NCBI GenBank assembly: GCA_964057225.1
Contig: OZ059900.1
Coordinates: forward strand, 3,854,501 to 3,918,500
DNA: 64,000 nucleotides
Source of the DNA: Auanema rhodensis
Lineage: Eukaryota > Nematoda > Chromadorea > Rhabditida > Rhabditidae
Direction of reading: 5' to 3'
The notes below the pieces were generated by a model, which did not search any database, was not told the DNA's origin, and saw only the letters and a program-made list of their open reading frames with translations. Shown one piece after another: positions 26,201 through 41,700 of this stretch. A program made the position numbers and the translations under genes. Numbering within the stretch: the first letter of the stretch is position 1; each line of letters opens with the position of its first letter.

Positions 26201-26330
26201 ATGATCAAAATTTACGAGTATCACAGAATTTGTACCAAAAATCGGTGAGTATATGGTGTTAAAGGCAAAAAACGACCATACTTAGTGTAGTAATGCTATT
26301 TGAGCGAAATTCAGTGATTTAAACTACATT
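21120..26330 (+). repeat. 6- and 7-monomer higher-order repeats (2087 and 2434 bp offsets)
   Basis: Markers at 21128, 22171 and 22519 recur 2086-2087 bp later at 23214, 24258 and 24606 (six monomers). The marker at 23214 recurs at 25648, 2434 bp later (seven monomers). The 'gtatattgtgttagagg' variant occurs near 22770 and 24860 and supports the 6-monomer shift. The change from six to seven monomers reflects one extra monomer near 25.3 kb. Edges are approximate. Confidence 0.7.
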
Positions 26331-29300
26331 AGTGTTTAATCAATGACTTTTGTTGTCATAGACAATAAAACTATGCTTTTGATCATATATATGAGCGATT
26401 TAGCCAAATTGGACTCAAAACTCGGAAAATTCAAAAATTCTTTCTATTTTCGACCTTTTTTGATCAAAATGAATAAATATCAGTGCAAACTCATAAAAAT
26501 AGACTGATTTTGTGTATTGTATGTTTGATTCTCGAATCTTAACAAATATGATCAAAATTTACGAGTATCACAGATTTTGTACCAAAAATCGGTGAATCTA
26601 TGGTGTTAAAGGTATAAAAACGACCATACTTAGTGTAGTAATGCTATTTAAGCGAAATTCAGTGATTTAAACATCATTAATGTTTAATTAATGACTTTTG
26701 TTGTCATAGACAATAAAACTATGCTTTTGATCATATATATGAGCGATTTAGCCAAATTGGACTCAAAACTCGGAAATTTCAAAAATTCTTTCTATTTTCG
26801 ACCTTTTTTGATCAAAATGAATAAATATCAGTGCAGACTCATGAAAATAGACTGATTTTGTGTATTGTGTGTTTGATTCTCAAATCGTAACAAATATGAT
26901 CAAAATTTACGAGTATCACAGAATTTGTACCAAAAATCGGTGAGTATATGGTGTTAAAGGCAAAAAACGACCATACTTAGTGTAGTAATGCTATTTGAGC
27001 GAAATTCAGTGATTTAAACATTATTAGTGTTTAATTAATGACTTTTGCTGTTATAGACAATAAAACTATGCTTTTGATCATATATATGAGCGATTTATAC
27101 AAATTGGACTCAAAACTCGGAAAATTCAAAAATTCTGTCTATTTTCGACCTTTTTTGATCAAAATGAATAAATATTAGTGCAAACTCATAAAAATAGACT
27201 GATTCTGTGTATTGTGTGTTTGATTCTCAAATCGTAACAAATATGATCAAAATTTACGAGTATCACAGAATTTGTACCAAAAATCGGTGAGTATATGGTG
27301 TTAAAGGCATAAAAACGACCATACTTAGTGTAGTAATGCTATTCGAGCGAAATTCAGTGATTTAAACATCATTAGTGTTTAATTAATGACTTTTGTTGTT
27401 ATAGACGATGAAACTATGATTTTGATCATATATATGAACGATTTAGCCAAATTGGACTCAAAACTCGGAAATTTCAAAAATTCTTTCTATTTTCGACCTT
27501 TTTTGATCAAAATGAATAGATATCAGTGCAGACTCATGAAAATAGACTGATTCTGTGTATTGTGTGTTTGATTCTCAAATCGTAACAAATATGATCAAAA
27601 TTTACGAGTATCACAGAATTTGTACCAAAAATCGGTGAGTATATGGTGTTAAAGGCAAAAAACGACCATACTTAGTGTAGTAATGCTATTTGAGCGAAAT
27701 TCAGTTATTTAAACATCATTAGTGTTTAATTAATGACTTTTGTTGTTATAGACAATAAAACTATGCTTTTGATCGTATATATGAGCGATTTATACAAATT
27801 GGACTCAAAACTCGGAAAATTCAAAAATTCTGTCTATTTTCGACCTTTTTTGATCAAAATGAATAAATATTAGTGCAAACTCATAAAAATAGACTGATTT
27901 TGTATATTGTATGTTTGATTCTCAAATCGTATCAAATATGATCAAAATTTACGAGTATCACAGAATTTATTCCAAAGTCGGTGAGTATATGGTGTTAAAG
28001 GCAAAAAACGACCATACTTAGTGTAGTAATGCTATTTGAGCGAAATTCAGTGATTTAAACATTATTAGTGTATATTTGGAGACTTTCGTTATCACAGACA
28101 ATAAAACTATGCTTTTGATCATAGATATGAGCGATTTAGCCAAATTGGACTCAAAACTCGGAAAATTCGAAAATTCTTTCTATTTTCGACCTTTTTTGAT
28201 CAAAATGAATAAATATCAGTGCAAACTTGTAAAAATAGACTTATTTCGAGTATTATGTGTTTGATTCTCGAATCTTAGCAAATATGATCAAAATTTACAA
28301 GTATTACAGATTTTGTACCAAAAATCGGTGAGTATATGGTGTTAGAGGCATAAAAACGACCATACTTAGTGTAGTAATGCTTTTTGAGCGAAATTCAGTG
28401 ATTTAAACATCATTAATGTTTAATTAATGACTTTTGTTGTCATAGACAATAAAACTATGCTTTTGATCATATATATGAGCGATTTAGCCAAATTGGACTC
28501 AAAACTCGGAAAATTCAAAAATTCTGTCTATTTTCGACCTTTTTTGATCAAAATGAATCAATATTAGTGCAAACTCATAAAAATAGACTGATTTTGTGTA
28601 TTGTGTGTTTGATTCTCAAATCGTAACAAATATGATCAAAATTTACGAGTATCACAGAATTTGTAACCAAAAATCGGTGAGTATATTTTGTTAAACGCAT
28701 AAAAACGACCATACTTAGTGTAGTAATGCTATTTGAGCGAAATTCAGTGATTTAAACATCATTAGTGTTTAATTAATGACTTTTGTTGTCATAGACAATA
28801 AAACTATGCTTTTGATCATATATATGAGCGATTTATCCAAATTGGACTCAAAACTCGGAAAATTCAAAAATTCTTTCTATTTTCGACCTTTTTTGATCAA
28901 AATGAATAAATATCAGTGCAAACTCATAAAAATAGACTGATTTTGTGTATTGTGTGTTTGATTCTCAAATCTTAACAAATATGATCAAAATTTACGAGTA
29001 TCACAGATTTTGTAACCAAAAATCGGTGAGTATATGGTGTTAAAGGCAAAAAACGACCATACTTAGTGTAGTAATGCTATTTGAGCGAAATTCAGTGATT
29101 TAAACATTATTAGTGTTTAATCAGTGACTTTTGTTGTCATAGAAAATGAAACTATGCTTTTTATCATATATATGAGCGATTAACCAAATTGGACTCAAAA
29201 CTCGGAAATTTCAAAAATTCTTTCTATTTTCGACCTTTTTTGATCAAAATGAATAAATATCAGTGCAGACTCATGAAAATAGACTGATTTTGTGTATTGT

Positions 29301-30060
29301 GTGTTTGATTCTCAAATCTTACCGAATATGATCGAATTTTACGAGTATTACAGATTTTGTACCAAAAATCGGTGAGTATATGGTGTTAGAGGCATAAAAA
29401 CGACCATACTTAGTGTAGTAATGGTATTTGAGCGAAATTCAGTGATTCAAACATTATTAGTGTTTAATCAATGACTTTTGTTGTCATAGACAATAAAACT
29501 ATGCTTTTGATCATATATATGAGCGATTCAGCCAGATAGGACTCAAAACTCGGAAAATTCAAAAATTCTTTCTATTTTCGACCTTTTTTGATCAAAATGA
29601 ATAAATATCAGTGCTAACTCGTAAAAATAGACTGATTTTGTGTAATGTTTGTTTGATTCTCGAATCTTAACAAATATGATCGAAATTTACGAGTATTACA
29701 GATTTTGTACCAAAAATCGGTGAGTATATGGTGTTAAAGGCATAAAAACGACCATACTTAGTGTAGTAATGCTATTTGAGCGAAATTAAGTGATTTTAAC
29801 ATCACTAGCGTTTAATTGATGACTTTTGTTGTCATAGACAATAAAACTATGCTTTTGATCATATATATGAGCGATTAACCAAATTGGACTCAAAACTCGG
29901 AAATTTCAAAAATTCTTTCTATTTTCGACCTTTTTTGATCAAAATGAATAAATATCAGTGCAGACTCATGAAAATAGACTGATTTTGTGTATTGTGTGTT
30001 TGATTCTCAAATCTTAACGAATATGATCAAAATTTACAAGTATTACAGATTTTGTACCAA
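26330..30060 (+). repeat. Satellite, mixed monomers without an obvious local higher-order unit
   Basis: About 11 monomers of several subtypes. They include one TATA-type monomer (26613-26620), the first copy of the 'gtatatttggagac' type (near 28076), 'ttgtaacc' insertion monomers (28663, 29012) and a 'ccaaagtcgg' deletion near 27972. Parts resemble later blocks (29.8 kb resembles 52.7 and 54.8 kb), but I saw no tandem higher-order unit within the interval. No gene is supported. Confidence 0.8.
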
Positions 30061-33000
30061 AAATCGGTGAGTATATTTTGTTAAAGGCATAAAAACGACC
30101 ATACTTAGTGTAGTAATGCTATTTGAGCGAAATTCAGTGATTTAAACATCATTAGTGTTTAATTAATGACTTTTGTTGTCATAGACAATAAAACTATGCT
30201 TTTGATCATATATATGAGCGATTTATCCGAATTGGACTCAAAACTCGGAAAATTCAAAAATTCTTTCTATTTTCGACCTTTTTTGATCAAAATGAATAAA
30301 TATCAGTGCAAACTTGTAAAAATAGACTCATTCCGTGTATTATGTGTTTGATTCTCGAATCTTAGCAAATATGATCGAAATTTACAAGTATTACAGATTT
30401 TGTATCAAAAATCGGTGAGTATATTTTGTTAAAGGCATAAAAACGACCATACTTAGTGTAGTAATGCTATTTGAGCGAAATTCAGTGATTTAAACATCAT
30501 TAGTGTTTAATTAATGACTTTCGCTGTCATAGACAATAAAACTATGCTTTTGATCATATATATGAGCGATTTAGCCAAATTGGACTCAAAGCTCGGAAAA
30601 TTCAAAAATTCTTTCTATTTTCGACCTTTTTTGATCAAAATGAATAAATATCAGTGCAAACTTGTAAAAATAGACTTATTTCGTGTTTTATGTGTTTGAT
30701 TCTCGAATCTTAGCAAATTTGATCGAAATTTACAAGTATTACAGATTTTGTACCAAAAATCGGTGAGTATATGGTGTTAAAGGCAAAAAACGACCATACT
30801 TAGTGTAGTAATGCTATTTGAGCGAAATTCAGTGATTTAAACATTATTAGTGTTTAATTAATGACTTTTGTTGTTATAGACAATAAAACTATGCTTTTGA
30901 TCATATATATGAGCGATTTATACAAATTGGACTCAAAACTCGGAAATTTCAAAAATTCTTTCTATTTTCGACCTTTTTTGATCAAAATGAATAAATATCA
31001 GTGCAGACTCATGAAAATAGACTGATTCTGTGTATTGTGTGTTTGATTCTCAAATCGTAACAAATATGATCAAAATTTACGAGTATCACAGAATTTGTAC
31101 CAAAAATCGGTGAGTATATGGTGTTAAAGGCAAAAAACGACCATACTTAGTGTAGTAATGCTATTTAAGCGAAATTCAGTGATTTAAACATCATTTATGT
31201 TTAATTAATGACTTTTGTTGTCATAGACAATAAAACTATGCCTTTGATCATATATATGAGCGATTTATACAAATTGGACTCAAAACTCGGAAAATTCAAA
31301 AATTCTGTCTATTTTCGACCTTTTTTGATCAAAATGAATAAATATTAGTGCAAACTCATAAAAATAGACTGATTCTGTGTATTGTGTATTTGATTCTCAA
31401 ATCGTAACAAATATGATCAAAATTTACGAGTATCACAGAATTTGTACCAAAAATCGGTGAGTATATGGTGTTAAAGGCATAAAAACGACCATACTTAGTG
31501 TAGTAATGCTATTTGAGCGAAATTCAGTGATTTAAACATCATTAGTGTTTAATTAATGACTTTTGTTGTTATAGACGATGAAACTATGATTTTGATCATA
31601 TATATGAGCGATTTAGCCAAATTGGACTCAAAACTCGGAAATTTCAAAAATTCTTTCTATTTTCGACCTTTTTTGATCAAAATGAATAAATATCAGTGCA
31701 GACACATGAAAATAGACTGATTCTGTGTATTGTGTGTTTGATTCTCAAATCGTAACAAATATGATCAAAATTTACGAGTATCACAGAATTTGTACCAAAA
31801 ATCGGTGAGTATATGGTGTTAAAGGCAAAAAACGACCATACTTAGTGTAGTAATGCTATTTGAGCGAAATTCAGTTATTTAAACATCATTAGTGTTTAAT
31901 TAATGACTTTTGTTGTTATAGACAATAAAACTATGCTTTTGATCGTATATATGAGCGATTTATACAAATTGGACTCAAAACTCGGAAAATTCAAAAATTC
32001 TGTCTATTTTCGACCTTTTTTGATCAAAATGAATAAATATTAGTGCAAACTCATAAAAATAGACTGATTTTGTATATTGTGTGTTTGATTCTCAAATCGT
32101 AACAAATATGATCAAAATTTACGAGTATCACAGAATTTGTACCAAAAATCGGTGAGTATATGGTGTTAAAGGCAAAAAACGACCATACTTAGTGTAGTAA
32201 TGCTATTTGAGCGAAATTCAGTGATTTAAACATTTTTAGTGTATATTTGGAGACTTTCGTTATCACAGACAATAAAACTATGCTTTTGATCATAGATATG
32301 AGCGATTTAGCCAAATTGGACTCAAAACTCGGAAAATTCAAAAATTCTTTCTATTTTCGACCTTTTTTGATCAAAATGAATAAATATCAGTGCAAACTTG
32401 TAAAAATAGACTTATTCCGTGTATTATGTGTTTGATTCTCGAATCTTAGCAAATATGATCAAAATTTACAAGTATTACAGATTTTGTACCAAAAATCGGT
32501 GAGTATATGGTGTTAGAGGCATAAAAACGACCATACTTAGTGTAGTAATGCTTTTTAAGCGAAATTCAGTGATTTAAACATCATTAATGTTTAATTAATG
32601 ACTTTTGTTGTCATAGACAATAAAACTATGCTTTTGATCATATATATGAGCGATTTAGCCGAATTGGACTCAAAACTCGGAAAATTCAAAAATTCTGTCT
32701 ATTTTCGACCTTTTTTGATCAAAATGAATAAATATTAGTGCAAACTCATAAAAATAGACTGATTTGGTGTATTGTGTGTTTGATTCTCAAATCGTAACAA
32801 ATATGATCAAAATTTACGAGTATCACAGAATTTGTAACCAAAAATCGGTGAGTATATTTTGTTAAAGGCATAAAAACGACCATACTTAGTGTAGTAATGC
32901 TATTTGAGCGAAATTCAGTGATTTAAACATCATTAGTGTTTAATTAATGACTTTTGTTGTCATAGACAATAAAACTATGCTTTTGATCATATATATGAGC

Positions 33001-35725
33001 GATTTATCCGAATTGGACTCAAAACTCGGAAAATTCAAAAATTCTTTCTATTTTCGACCTTTTTTGATCAAAATGAATAAATATCAGTGCAAACTTGTAA
33101 AAATAGACTCATTCCGTGTATTATGTGTTTGATTCTCGAATCTTAGCAAATATGATCGAAATTTACAAGTATTACAGATTTTGTATCAAAAATCGGTGAG
33201 TATATTTTGTTAAAGGCATAAAAACGACCATACTTAGTGTAGTAATGCTATTTGAGCGAAATTCAGTGATTTAAACATCATTAGTGTTTAATTAATGACT
33301 TTCGCTGTCATAGACAATAAAACTATGCTTTTGATCATATATATGAGCGATTTAGCCAAATTGGACTCAAAACTCGGAAAATTCAAAAATTCTTTCTATT
33401 TTCGACCTTTTTTGATCAAAATGAATAAATATCAGTGCAAACTTGTAAAAATAGACTTATTTCGTGTTTTATGTGTTTGATTCTCGAATCTTAGCAAATT
33501 TGATCGAAATTTACAAGTATTACAGATTTTGTACCAAAAATCGGTGAGTATATGGTGTTAAAGGCAAAAAACGACCATACTTAGTGTAGTAATGCTATTT
33601 GAGCGAAATTCAGTGATTTAAACATTATTAGTGTTTAATTAATGACTTTTGTTGTTATAGACAATAAAACTATGCTTTTGATCATATATATGAGCGATTT
33701 ATACAAATTGGACTCAAAACTCGGAAATTTCAAAAATTCTTTCTATTTTCGACCTTTTTTGATCAAAATGAATAAATATCAGTGCAGACTCATGAAAATA
33801 GACTGATTTTGTGTATTGTGTGTTTGATTCTCAAATCGTAACAAATATGATCAAAATTTACGAGTATCACAGATTTTGTACCAAAAATCGGTGAATCTAT
33901 GGTGTTAAAGGTATAAAAACGACCATACTTAGTGTAGTAATGCTATTTAAGCGAAATTCAGTGATTTAAACATCATTTATGTTTAATTAATGACTTTTGT
34001 TGTCATAGACAATAAAACTATGCCTTTGATCATATATATGAGCGATTTATACAAATTGGACTCAAAACTCGGAAAATTCAAAAATTCTGTCTATTTTCGA
34101 CCTTTTTTGATCAAAATGAATAAATATTAGTGCAAACTCATAAAAATAGACTGATTCTGTGTATTGTGTATTTGATTCTCAAATCGTAACAAATATGATC
34201 AAAATTTACGAGTATCACAGAATTTGTACCAAAAATCGGTGAGTATATGGTGTTAAAGGCATAAAAACGACCATACTTAGTGTAGTAATGCTATTTGAGC
34301 GAAATTCAGTGATTTAAACATCATTAATGTTTAATTAATGACTTTTGTTGTTATAGACGATGAAACTATGATTTTGATCATATATATGAGCGATTTAGCC
34401 AAATTGGACTCAAAACTCGGAAATTTCAAAAATTCTTTCTATTTTCGACCTTTTTTGATCAAAATGAATAAATATCAGTGCAGACACATGAAAATAGACT
34501 GATTCTGTGTATTGTGTGTTTGATTCTCAAATCGTAACAAATATGATCAAAATTTACGAGTATCACAGAATTTGTACCAAAAATCGGTGAGTATATGGTG
34601 TTAAAGGCAAAAAACGACCATACTTAGTGTAGTAATGCTATTTGAGCGAAATTCAGTTATTTAAACATCATTAGTGTTTAATTAATGACTTTTGTTGTTA
34701 TAGACAATAAAACTATGCTTTTGATCGTATATATGAGCGATTTATACAAATTGGACTCAAAACTCGGAAAATTCAAAAATTCTGTCTATTTTCGACCTTT
34801 TTTGATCAAAATGAATAAATATTAGTGCAAACTCATAAAAATAGACTGATTTTGTATATTGTGTGTTTGATTCTCAAATCGTAACAAATATGATCAAAAT
34901 TTACGAGTATCACAGAATTTGTACCAAAAATCGGTGAGTATATGGTGTTAAAGGCAAAAAACGACCATACTTAGTGTAGTAATGCTATTTGAGCGAAATT
35001 CAGTGATTTAAACATTATTAGTGTATATTTGGAGACTTTCGTTATCACAGACAATAAAACTATGCTTTTGATCATAGATATGAGCGATTTAGCCAAATTG
35101 GACTCAAAACTCGGAAAATTCAAAAATTCTTTCTATTTTCGACCTTTTTTGATCAAAATGAATAAATATCAGTGCAAACTTGTAAAAATAGACTTATTCC
35201 GTGTATTATGTGTTTGATTCTCGAATCTTAGCAAATATGATCAAAATTTACAAGTATTACAGATTTTGTACCAAAAATCGGTGAGTATATGGTGTTAGAG
35301 GCATAAAAACGACCATACTTAGTGTAGTAATGCTTTTTAAGCGAAATTCAGTGATTTAAACATCATTAATGTTTAATTAATGACTTTTGTTGTCATAGAC
35401 AATAAAACTATGCTTTTGATCATATATATGAGCGATTTAGCCGAATTGGACTCAAAACTCGGAAAATTCAAAAATTCTGTCTATTTTCGACCTTTTTTGA
35501 TCAAAATGAATAAATATTAGTGCAAACTCATAAAAATAGACTGATTTGGTGTATTGTGTGTTTGATTCTCAAATCGTAACAAATATGATCAAAATTTACG
35601 AGTATCACAGAATTTGTAACCAAAAATCGGTGAGTATATTTTGTTAAAGGCATAAAAACGACCATACTTAGTGTAGTAATGCTATTTGAGCGAAATTCAG
35701 TGATTTAAACATCATTAGTGTTTAA
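30060..35725 (+). repeat. 8-monomer higher-order repeat, two copies (2781 bp)
   Basis: Copy 1 is about 30060-32840 and copy 2 about 32841-35725. Marker pairs 30166/32947, 30514/33295 and 32247/35029 are 2781-2782 bp apart. The shared order includes the rare 'attccgtgtattatg', 'caaatttgatcg', 'atgcctttgatc' and 'gtatatttggagac' variants. One short tract differs as a block: around 33868-33919 copy 2 has the 'ggtgaatctatgg...ggtataaaaacg' type, whereas copy 1 near 31087-31140 has 'ggtgagtatatgg...ggcaaaaaacg'. This looks like gene conversion. Confidence 0.85.
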
Positions 35726-38700
35726 TTAATGACTTTCGTTGTCATAGACAATAAAACTATGCTTTTGATCATATATATGAGCGATTTATCCAAATTGGAC
35801 TCAAAACTCGGAAAATTCAAAAATTCTTTCTATTTTCGACCTTTTTTGATCAAAATGAATAAATATCAGTGCAAACTCATAAAAATAGACTGATTTTGTG
35901 TATTGTGTGTTTGATTCTCAAATCTTAACAAATATGATCAAAATTTACGAGTATCACAGATTTTGTACCAAAAATCGGTGAGTATATGGTGTTAAAGGCA
36001 AAAAACGACCATACTTAGTGTAGTAATGCTATTTGAGCGAAATTCAGTGATTTAAACATTATTAGTGTTTAATCAGTGACTTTTGTTGTCATAGAAAATG
36101 AAACTATGCTTTTTATCATATATATGAGCGATTTAGCCAAATTGGACTCAAAACTCGGAAAATTCAAAAATTCTTTCTATTTTCGACCTTTTTTGATCAA
36201 AATGAATAAATATCAGTGCAAACCCGTAAAAATATACTGATTTCGGTATTGTGTGTTTGATTCTCGAATCTTACCGAATATGATCGAATTTTACGAGTAT
36301 TACAGATTTTGTACCAAAAATCGGTGAGTATATGGTGTTAGAGGCATAAAAACGACCATACTTAGTGTAGTAATGCTATTTGAGCGAAATTCAGTGATTC
36401 AAACATCATTAGTGTTTAATCAATGACTTTTGTTGTCATAGACAATAAAACTATGCTTTTGATCATATATATGAGCGATTAACCAAATTGGACTCAAAAC
36501 TCGGAAAATTCAAAAATTCTTTCTATTTTCGACCTTTTTTGATCAAAATGAATAAATATCAGTGCAAACTCATAAAAATAGACTGATTTTGTGTATTGTG
36601 TGTTTGATTCTCAAATCTTAACAAATATGATCAAAATTTACGAGTATCACAGATTTTGTACCAAAAATCGGTGAGTATATGGTGTTAAAGGCAAAAAACG
36701 ACCATACTTAGTGTAGTAATGCTATTTGAGCGAAATTCAGTGATTTAAACATTATTAGTGTTTAATCAGTGACTTTTGTTGTCATAGAAAATGAAACTAT
36801 GCTTTTTATCATATATATGAGCGATTTAGCCAAATTGGACTCAAAACTCGGAAAATTCAAAAATTCTTTCTATTTTCGACCTTTTTTGATCAAAATGAAT
36901 AAATATCAGTGCAAACCCGTAAAAATATACTGATTTCGGTATTGTGTGTTTGATTCTCGAATCTTACCGAATATGATCGAATTTTACGAGTATTACAGAT
37001 TTTGTACCAAAAATCGGTGAGTATATGGTGTTAGAGGCATAAAAACGACCATACTTAGTGTAGTAATGCTATTTGAGCGAAATTCAGTGATTCAAACATC
37101 ATTAGTGTTTAATCAATGACTTTTGTTGTCATAGACAATAAAACTATGCTTTTGATCATATATATGAGCGATTAACCAAATTGGACTCAAAACTCGGAAA
37201 ATTCAAAAATTCTTTCTATTTTCGACCTTTTTTGATCAAAATGAATAAATATCAGTGCAAACCCGTAAAAATATACTGATTTCGGTATTGTGTGTTTGAT
37301 TCTCGAATCTTACCGAATATGATCAAAATTTACGAGTATCACAGATTTTGTACCAAAAATCGGTGAGTATATGGTGTTAAAGGCATAGAAACGACCATAC
37401 TTAGTGTAGTAATGCTATTTGAGCGAAATTAAGTGATTTTAACATCACTAGCGTTTAATTGATGACTTTTGTTGTCATAGACAATAAAACTATGCTTTTG
37501 ATCATATATATGAGCGATTAACCAAATTGGACTCAAAACTCGGAAATTTCAAAAATTCTTTCTATTTTCGACCTTTTTTGATTAAAATGAATAAATATCA
37601 GTGTAAACTCGTAAAAATAGACTGATTTTGTGTATTGTGTGTTTGATTCTCAAATCTTAACAAATATGATCAAAATTTACAAGTATTACAGATTTTGTAC
37701 CAAAAATCGGTGAGTATATTTTGTTAAAGGCATAAAAACGACCATACTTAGTGTAGTAATGCTATTTAAGCGAAATTCAGTGATTTAAACATCATTTATG
37801 TTTAATTAATGACTTTTGTTGTCATAGACAATAAAACTATGCCTTTGATCATATATATGAGCGATTTATACAAATTGGACTCAAAACTCGGAAAATTCAA
37901 AAATTCTGTCTATTTTCGACCTTTTTTGATCAAAATGAATAAATATTAGTGCAAACTCATAAAAATAGACTGATTCTGTGTATTGTGTATTTGATTCTCA
38001 AATCGTAACAAATATGATCAAAATTTACGAGTATCACAGAATTTGTACCAAAAATCGGTGAGTATATGGTGTTAAAGGCATAAAAACGACCATACTTAGT
38101 GTAGTAATGCTATTTGAGCGAAATTCAGTGATTTAAACATCATTAGTGTTTAATTAATGACTTTTGTTGTTATAGACGATGAAACTATGATTTTGATCAT
38201 ATATATGAGCGATTTAGCCAAATTGGACTCAAAACTCGGAAATTTCAAAAATTCTTTCTATTTTCGACCTTTTTTGATCAAAATGAATAAATATCAGTGC
38301 AGACACATGAAAATAGACTGATTCTGTGTATTGTGTGTTTGATTCTCAAATCGTAACAAATATGATCAAAATTTACGAGTATCACAGAATTTGTACCAAA
38401 AATCGGTGAGTATATGGTGTTAAAGGCAAAAAACGACCATACTTAGTGTAGTAATGCTATTTGAGCGAAATTCAGTTATTTAAACATCATTAGTGTTTAA
38501 TTAATGACTTTTGTTGTTATAGACAATAAAACTATGCTTTTGATCGTATATATGAGCGATTTATACAAATTGGACTCAAAACTCGGAAAATTCAAAAATT
38601 CTGTCTATTTTCGACCTTTTTTGATCAAAATGAATAAATATTAGTGCAAACTCATAAAAATAGACTGATTTTGTATATTGTGTGTTTGATTCTCAAATCG

Positions 38701-41700
38701 TAACAAATATGATCAAAATTTACGAGTATCACAGAATTTGTACCAAAAATCGGTGAGTATATGGTGTTAAAGGCAAAAAACGACCATACTTAGTGTAGTA
38801 ATGCTATTTGAGCGAAATTCAGTGATTTAAACATTATTAGTGTATATTTGGAGACTTTCGTTATCACAGACAATAAAACTATGCTTTTGATCATAGATAT
38901 GAGCGATTTAGCCAAATTGGACTCAAAACTCGGAAAATTCAAAAATTCTTTCTATTTTCGACCTTTTTTGATCAAAATGAATAAATATCAGTGCAAACTT
39001 GTAAAAATAGACTGATTTTGTGTATTGTGTGTTTGATTCTCAAATCTTAACAAATATGATCAAAATTTACAAGTATTACAGATTTTGTACCAAAAATCGG
39101 TGAGTATATTTTGTTAAAGGCATAAAAACGACCATACTTAGTGTAGTAATGCTATTTAAGCGAAATTCAGTGATTTAAACATCATTTATGTTTAATTAAT
39201 GACTTTTGTTGTCATAGACAATAAAACTATGCCTTTGATCATATATATGAGCGATTTATACAAATTGGACTCAAAACTCGGAAAATTCAAAAATTCTGTC
39301 TATTTTCGACCTTTTTTGATCAAAATGAATAAATATTAGTGCAAACTCATAAAAATAGACTGATTCTGTGTATTGTGTATTTGATTCTCAAATCGTAACA
39401 AATATGATCAAAATTTACGAGTATCACAGAATTTGTACCAAAAATCGGTGAGTATATGGTGTTAAAGGCATAAAAACGACCATACTTAGTGTAGTAATGC
39501 TATTTGAGCGAAATTCAGTGATTTAAACATCATTAGTGTTTAATTAATGACTTTTGTTGTTATAGACGATGAAACTATGATTTTGATCATATATATGAGC
39601 GATTTAGCCAAATTGGACTCAAAACTCGGAAATTTCAAAAATTCTTTCTATTTTCGACCTTTTTTGATCAAAATGAATAAATATCAGTGCAGACACATGA
39701 AAATAGACTGATTCTGTGTATTGTGTGTTTGATTCTCAAATCGTAACAAATATGATCAAAATTTACGAGTATCACAGAATTTGTACCAAAAATCGGTGAG
39801 TATATGGTGTTAAAGGCAAAAAACGACCATACTTAGTGTAGTAATGCTATTTGAGCGAAATTCAGTTATTTAAACATCATTAGTGTTTAATTAATGACTT
39901 TTGTTGTTATAGACAATAAAACTATGCTTTTGATCGTATATATGAGCGATTTATACAAATTGGACTCAAAACTCGGAAAATTCAAAAATTCTGTCTATTT
40001 TCGACCTTTTTTGATCAAAATGAATAAATATTAGTGCAAACTCATAAAAATAGACTGATTTTGTATATTGTGTGTTTGATTCTCAAATCGTAACAAATAT
40101 GATCAAAATTTACGAGTATCACAGAATTTGTACCAAAAATCGGTGAGTATATGGTGTTAAAGGCAAAAAACGACCATACTTAGTGTAGTAATGCTATTTG
40201 AGCGAAATTCAGTGATTTAAACATTATTAGTGTATATTTGGAGACTTTCGTTATCACAGACAATAAAACTATGCTTTTGATCATAGATATGAGCGATTTA
40301 GCCAAATTGGACTCAAAACTCGGAAAATTCAAAAATTCTTTCTATTTTCGACCTTTTTTGATCAAAATGAATAAATATCAGTGCAAACTTGTAAAAATAG
40401 ACTTATTCCGTGTATTATGTGTTTGATTCTCGAATCTTAGCAAATATGATCAAAATTTACAAGTATTACAGATTTTGTACCAAAAATCGGTGAGTATATG
40501 GTGTTAGAGGCATAAAAACGACCATACTTAGTGTAGTAATGCTTTTTAAGCGAAATTCAGTGATTTAAACATCATTAATGTTTAATTAATGACTTTTGTT
40601 GTCATAGACAATAAAACTATGCTTTTGATCATATATATGAGCGATTTAGCCGAATTGGACTCAAAACTCGGAAAATTCAAAAATTCTGTCTATTTTCGAC
40701 CTTTTTTGATCAAAATGAATAAATATTAGTGCAAACTCATAAAAATAGACTGATTTGGTGTATTGTGTGTTTGATTCTCAAATCGTAACAAATATGATCA
40801 AAATTTACGAGTATCACAGAATTTGTAACCAAAAATCGGTGAGTATATTTTGTTAAAGGCATAAAAACGACCATACTTAGTGTAGTAATGCTATTTGAGC
40901 GAAATTCAGTGATTTAAACATCATTAGTGTTTAATTAATGACTTTCGTTGTCATAGACAATAAAACTATGCTTTTGATCATATATATGAGCGATTTATCC
41001 AAATTGGACTCAAAACTCGGAAAATTCAAAAATTCTTTCTATTTTCGACCTTTTTTGATCAAAATGAATAAATATCAGTGCAAACTCATAAAAATAGACT
41101 GATTTTGTGTATTGTGTGTTTGATTCTCAAATCTTAACAAATATGATCAAAATTTACGAGTATCACAGATTTTGTACCAAAAATCGGTGAGTATATGGTG
41201 TTAAAGGCAAAAAACGACCATACTTAGTGTAGTAATGCTATTTGAGCGAAATTCAGTGATTTAAACATTATTAGTGTTTAATCAGTGACTTTTGTTGTCA
41301 TAGAAAATGAAACTATGCTTTTTATCATGTATATGAGCGATTTAGCCAAATTGGACTCAAAACTCGGAAAATTCAAAAATTCTTTCTATTTTCGACCTTT
41401 TTTGATCAAAATGAATAAATATCAGTGCAAACCCGTAAAAATATACTGATTTCGGTATTGTGTGTTTGATTCTCGAATCTTACCGAATATGATCGAATTT
41501 TACGAGTATTACAGATTTTGTACCAAAAATCGGTGAGTATATGGTGTTAGAGGCATAAAAACGACCATACTTAGTGTAGTAATGCTATTTGAGCGAAATT
41601 CAGTGATTCAAACATCATTAGTGTTTAATCAATGACTTTTGTTGTCATAGACAATAAAACTATGCTTTTGATCATATATATGAGCGATTAACCAAATTGG

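Noticed and set aside
28076-28264. Variant 62-codon frames at 28076, 32247, 35029, 40238, 48919 and 57256
   Set aside because: These begin with TTG, not ATG, in the 'gtatatttggagac' monomers. A eukaryotic satellite would not be expected to start translation there.
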